Part shown: positions 41,973-44,862 of the stretch, piece by piece | How the letters are laid out: every line of letters starts with the position of its first letter | Numbering within the stretch: position 1 is the first letter of the stretch | NCBI GenBank assembly: GCA_021732845.1 | Contig: JAKFUF010000025.1 | Span: 1 to 44,862 of the forward strand | DNA length: 44,862 nt | Direction: 5' to 3' | Source: Planctomycetaceae bacterium | GTDB lineage: Bacteria > Planctomycetota > Planctomycetia > Planctomycetales > Planctomycetaceae | Made by a program: the position numbers and the translations under genes | Notes under the pieces: model-generated | Databases searched by the model: none | What the model was told of the DNA's origin: nothing | Seen by the model: only the letters and a program-made list of their open reading frames with translations

Positions 41973-43268
41973 ATGGTTCAGTGGTTCGGGGCAAAACTCC
42001 ACACACGCGCCACTGTCACGGCACTTTTAGTGTCCGCGACAACGCTGCTTGGGTCTGCGGTGCTGGCCCAGGAGGCTGTGGCTGAGCCCGAACCCCCGCG
42101 AACATTCAATGCTGGTCCAGTGAACCTGACCGAACAGCGGCTGCTGACCAAATACACGTATTCCTACGCGACCGTGGCTGCGGATCTGGACGGCGACGGT
42201 GACCTCGACCTGACCAGTTCCGACGCCGAGCCAAACAGCAATCTCTATCTGCTGCTCAATGACGGTGCCGGCCAGTTCAAGCATTCGTTCATCCAAAAGT
42301 ATGACCAGCAGCCCGATCAGCCAATCCGCCTGGAGCGGCACAATGTCGGTGACATCAACCGCGACGGCAAGCCCGACGTGGTCATCGTCGACAATCTGAA
42401 GTGGGACATCCGCTGGTTTGAAAATCCCGGCAAGGCGGCCATCACCAGCGGCTGGAAACTGCACCGCGTTTGTCCGCCGAAGGACATTCCCGGTTCCTAT
42501 GATGTCGCGCTGTCGGACCTGGACGCGGATGGTGACCTGGACATCGCCGCCTCGAGTTGGAATGGAAATCGCTTCGACTGGTTTGAAAATCTGGGTGCGG
42601 GGAACGGCAGCGAGTGGCAACGCCACGAGATTGATTCGCTGGGTGAAACCCGAACGTTTGTCGTGGTCGATTTCAATCGCGACGGCAAGCCGGACCTGTT
42701 GGGCAGCGCCCGCGTGGGCAATCAGATTGTCTGGTACGCGAACTCCGGCAAGCCAGCCAGCGAGCCCTGGAAAAAGACGGTCATCGACGATGTCACGACC
42801 GCTCCGGTCCATGGCCACCCGGTTGATCTCGACGCCGACGGCGATCTGGACATCGTGATGGCCTTCGGCCTGGTCGCCACGGTCCCCAACGATTCCCCCG
42901 CTTCACATCAAGTTGCATGGTACGAGAATGTCGGGAAACCTGGACTGGGTACGGAGTGGAAGAAACGCCTGATCGCTCCCAATTTTCCGCAGGGGTTCGA
43001 AGCGGTCGCGGGCGACCTCGACGGCGACGGAGACCTGGATGTCGTGGCGACCGGCTGGAGCACACAGGGCCGCCTGCACTGGTTCGAAAACACCGGCGAC
43101 CCGAAGGGAACGTGGCCAGCCCACGTCATCAAGAGCGACTGGTCGAAGCCGGTCACGGTGATCCTCGCGGATCTGAATGGCGACAAACGCCTGGACATTG
43201 CTGCCTGCGCCGAGCGTGGCTCGAACGAACTTCGCTGGTGGAAGAACAACGGCCCGGCGAAAAAGTGA
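41973..43268 (+). CDS. Exported FG-GAP/VCBS-type beta-propeller protein (seven blades)
   Basis: The start is ATG 41973, 9 bp after AGGAG; open frame to 41778 is ignored because the signal peptide is placed correctly from 41973 (hydrophobic VTALLVSATTLLGSAVLA, cleavage after AQ near residue 33). Seven Ca-binding-type motifs of the form DLDGDGDLD recur: AADLDGDGDLDLTSS, DINRDGKPDVVIVD, DLDADGDLDIAASS, DFNRDGKPDLLGS, DLDADGDLDIVMA, DLDGDGDLDVVATG and DLNGDKRLDIAA. Each is followed by WFEN or an equivalent, consistent with a seven-bladed propeller of 431 residues. A surface-adhesion or sugar-binding role is common for such proteins but not shown here. Convergent with rfbB. Confidence 0.85.
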   Translation: MVQWFGAKLHTRATVTALLVSATTLLGSAVLAQEAVAEPEPPRTFNAGPVNLTEQRLLTKYTYSYATVAADLDGDGDLDLTSSDAEPNSNLYLLLNDGAGQFKHSFIQKYDQQPDQPIRLERHNVGDINRDGKPDVVIVDNLKWDIRWFENPGKAAITSGWKLHRVCPPKDIPGSYDVALSDLDADGDLDIAASSWNGNRFDWFENLGAGNGSEWQRHEIDSLGETRTFVVVDFNRDGKPDLLGSARVGNQIVWYANSGKPASEPWKKTVIDDVTTAPVHGHPVDLDADGDLDIVMAFGLVATVPNDSPASHQVAWYENVGKPGLGTEWKKRLIAPNFPQGFEAVAGDLDGDGDLDVVATGWSTQGRLHWFENTGDPKGTWPAHVIKSDWSKPVTVILADLNGDKRLDIAACAERGSNELRWWKNNGPAKK

Positions 43269-43277
43269 GTGTGGACT

Positions 43278-44264
43278 CTAAGGCTGCGATGCGTATGCGC
43301 CGCTCTTGATGCGGGCCACCCATGCCGGGTTTGACTGGTACCAGGCAACGGTGTCGCGCAGTCCCGCCTCAAAACTGGTCTGGGCCTGCCAGCCCAGCTC
43401 GGTTTCGGCCTTGCGGCAGTCAATCGCATACCGCAGGTCGTGGCCCAGTCGGTCCGTCACGTACCGGATCAATGAGTCTGGCTTTTCCAACAGACGCAGC
43501 AGGAGACGCGTGAGTTCCATATTGGTCAACTCGGCACGCCCGCCGAAGTTGTAGACCTCGCCGCATTTCCCCCGTTCTAGCGCGGCGGAGATGCCCCGGC
43601 AGTGGTCACTGACATGAATCCAGTCCCGCACATTGGTCCCGGTGCCATAGACGGGCACGGACTCGTTCTGAAGCAGGTTCGTGATGAACAGCGGAATCAG
43701 CTTCTCGGGGAACTGATACGGACCGTAATTGTTGGAACAACGCGTAATGATCGCGGGGAACCCGAAAGAATGGTGGTACGCGCGGACCAGCATGTCGGCC
43801 GCCGCCTTGCATGCGGAGTAGGGGCTGTTGGGCGCCAGCGGTGTTTCTTCCGTGAAATATCCCGTGGGACCAAGGCTCCCATACACCTCGTCCGTGGAGA
43901 CCTGGAGATACCGCGACACCTTGGCCCGGCGGCAGGCATCCAACAGCACCTGGGTGCCGACGACATTGGTCTGCACGAACGGTCCCGAATCGGCCAGGCT
44001 CCGGTCGACGTGGCTCTCGGCGGCGAAGTTGACAACCACATCAACCCCTGACGCCAGCACCTGTTCCACCGCCGCTGCATTGGCAATGTCGCCCCGCACG
44101 AATGTGTAGCGCGGGTCGTGGCACACGGACCGCAGATTGTCAGGGTTCCCCGCGTAGGTCAGCAGATCGTAATTGACGATCGACACGTCGGCGGTGCCCG
44201 CCAGTTGCTGGCGGATGAACTCCGACCCGATGAATCCGCATCCGCCCGTCACCAGCATCCGCAT
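43278..44264 (-). CDS. rfbB: dTDP-glucose 4,6-dehydratase
   Basis: 328 residues: an extended short-chain dehydrogenase fold with N-terminal NAD motif MLVTGGCGFIGSEF, NYDLLTYAGNPDNL (NAD/sugar-specific) and the catalytic set STDEVYGS plus YSACK (Tyr and Lys). It converts dTDP-glucose to dTDP-4-keto-6-deoxyglucose, the precursor of rhamnose and other deoxysugars. Length and motifs are those of RfbB/RmlB. No rfbA, rfbC or rfbD is adjacent; the rest of the pathway must be elsewhere. Convergent with the FG-GAP gene (9-bp gap). The start is ATG 44264; a second ATG two codons later is possible. Confidence 0.94.
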   Translation of the reverse strand: MRMLVTGGCGFIGSEFIRQQLAGTADVSIVNYDLLTYAGNPDNLRSVCHDPRYTFVRGDIANAAAVEQVLASGVDVVVNFAAESHVDRSLADSGPFVQTNVVGTQVLLDACRRAKVSRYLQVSTDEVYGSLGPTGYFTEETPLAPNSPYSACKAAADMLVRAYHHSFGFPAIITRCSNNYGPYQFPEKLIPLFITNLLQNESVPVYGTGTNVRDWIHVSDHCRGISAALERGKCGEVYNFGGRAELTNMELTRLLLRLLEKPDSLIRYVTDRLGHDLRYAIDCRKAETELGWQAQTSFEAGLRDTVAWYQSNPAWVARIKSGAYASQP

Positions 44265-44435
44265 CGTTCCGCCCCAGATTCATGCACCCGCCAAGCGATC
44301 TCCCCGAGCATTCAGCCTAACCCATGCGCCGGGCCGCTGCAAAAGGAATTTCGAGCTTCACCAATCGCCGTGACGAAACTACCAGGGACCGACTGCCGCG
44401 GTCGGCAACCATGGCGTGGTTCGAACGGTCGGAAA

Positions 44436-44474
44436 TTTAACCACGAATCTCACGAATCTCACGAATAAAAGTGG
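44436..44474 (+). repeat. Family C half-element
   Basis: TTTAACCACGAATCTCACGAATCTCACGAATAAAAGTGG-like sequence at 44436-44474 carries the left arm of family C elements; the right arm is not found nearby. Its end (AAAAGTGG) resembles that of the composite element at 29306. It lies in the 488-bp gap between rfbB and the partial gene. Confidence 0.6.
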
Positions 44475-44598
44475 TCGTTCCCAGCCACAAGCGATTTGGG
44501 CAAGCGCCGTAATTCGTGTTAGGATCGCGGCAACAATAACATGGTGAAGTTGATTGGAATGGACGCCGATTGAGGGCAGATTCATCAGCCGGCACGCG

Positions 44599-44621
44599 TT
44601 AGCGCGCGTTAGCGTCCGGTT
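44599..44621 (+). repeat. 23-bp sequence identical to the inverse of 34881-34903
   Basis: Exactly the inverse of 34881-34903 (TTAGCGCGCGTTAGCG core). The core repeats TTAGCG and belongs to a CGCTAACGCG-type dispersed sequence. It lies just upstream of a sigma-54 promoter. Confidence 0.85.
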
Positions 44622-44698
44622 CGTGGCGTTGGCGTCTTCCGATCATCCTCCAACCGGGGGCTAAGGCCCAATGGCACTTACTTTACTTTTGTTTATGA

Positions 44699-44714
44699 TT
44701 GGCACGAATCTTGC
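44699..44714 (+). promoter_or_regulatory. Sigma-54 (RpoN) promoter upstream of the partial gene
   Basis: TTGGCACGAATCTTGC fits the RpoN consensus YTGGCACGrNNNTTGC: GG at 44701-44702 and GC at 44713-44714 are separated by exactly 10 bp. The expected transcription start is near 44726, inside the hairpin leader. The overlapping TATAAT at 44719-44724 has its best -35 (TTGGCA) only 14 bp away, so a sigma-70 promoter is less likely. No enhancer-binding protein gene is in the window. Confidence 0.7.
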
Positions 44715-44721
44715 GCCTTAT

Positions 44722-44747
44722 AATGACTCCTCGATTTGGGAGTCATT
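44722..44747 (+). promoter_or_regulatory. Leader hairpin just before the partial gene's ATG
   Basis: AATGACTCC (44722-44730) and GGAGTCATT (44739-44747) form a perfect 9-bp stem around TCGATTTG. It ends 5 bp before the ATG, so it could sequester the ribosome binding site or act as an operator. No Shine-Dalgarno sequence is visible outside it. Confidence 0.55.
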
Positions 44748-44752
44748 TTGGC

Positions 44753-44862
44753 ATGTCGAAAACAATCAACGCTTCTTCGGATCCCGCGCGGGACGCCGAG
44801 TTTGACCGTGCGTTTCAGATGCTGCAGGGGCTGGTGGACTGGCAGGAGCTTGACCGGCTGCA
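44753..44862 (+). CDS. Start of a hypothetical protein, cut by the window end
   Basis: ATG 44753 opens a frame reading MSKTINASSDPARDAEFDRAF and continuing to the last base. The 36 visible residues are hydrophilic and helical (DRAFQMLQGLVDWQELDRL). I cannot assign a family. Expression is probably driven by the sigma-54 promoter at 44699. Confidence 0.6.
   Translation, partial: MSKTINASSDPARDAEFDRAFQMLQGLVDWQELDRL

Noticed and set aside
44699-44724. Sigma-70 promoter TTGGCA ... TATAAT
   Set aside because: Spacing is only 14 bp, and the overlapping sigma-54 consensus fits better; it might still be used, but I give it low weight.

Overview
The window is about 60% GC and looks like a chromosomal segment of a planctomycete (phylum Planctomycetota). 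The evidence is the gene repertoire: a giant PVC-type cytochrome c / membrane-bound dehydrogenase protein fused to a ThuA domain, a DUF1501 protein with a Tat signal, a DUF1573 protein, the PF07638-type ECF sigma factor, a short conserved lipoprotein and a gluzincin carrying a LecA-like domain. Genus cannot be assigned from the sequence alone.

Layout. 1-1131: the 3' end (domains V and VI) of a group II intron, then palindromic repeats and an apparently empty stretch. 1132-7689: DUF1573 protein, TPR protein, folD and a four-PAS hybrid histidine kinase. 7728-7799: tRNA-Gly(CCC). 8083-12131: small envelope proteins and a terpenoid-cyclase-like toroid/DUF362 pair, bracketed by two inverted copies of a short repeat. 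12202-15506: a lone ECF sigma factor, a gene broken by an 8-bp tandem duplication, a serine hydrolase and a conserved hypothetical. 15685-25351 (minus strand): the PVC cytochrome protein, an ECF sigma / membrane anti-sigma-like / exported-protein operon, and gyrB. 25469-27549: a Uma2-SMI1/KNR4-Uma2 operon. 27666-30803: aldehyde dehydrogenase and aroC. 30895-33227: a 1.2-kb gene for a terminase-small-subunit-like DNA-binding protein between two clusters of long palindromes. 33326-39139: DUF1501 protein, methyltransferase, gcvPB, thiC. 39544-44264: DUF3467-like protein, gluzincin, seven-bladed FG-GAP propeller, rfbB. The window ends in the first codons of a gene behind a near-perfect sigma-54 promoter.

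How the genes fit together. Most of the core metabolic genes (folD, aroC, gcvPB, thiC, rfbB, gyrB) are scattered singly, as is usual in planctomycetes, rather than in pathway operons. The regulatory load is high for 45 kb: two ECF sigma factors, one anti-sigma-like protein, one hybrid kinase and one sigma-54 promoter.

The most distinctive content lies between and across genes. There are at least three families of short dispersed inverted-repeat elements: (A) long CCGGACGGC/GCCGTTCCGC palindromes, (B) AATTTCAAAT-bounded elements that keep an apparent reading frame, and (C) TTAACCACGAA-bounded elements. There is also a 13-bp-TIR insertion inside a family A array, and a striking excess of the octamer GAGCCACG on both strands.
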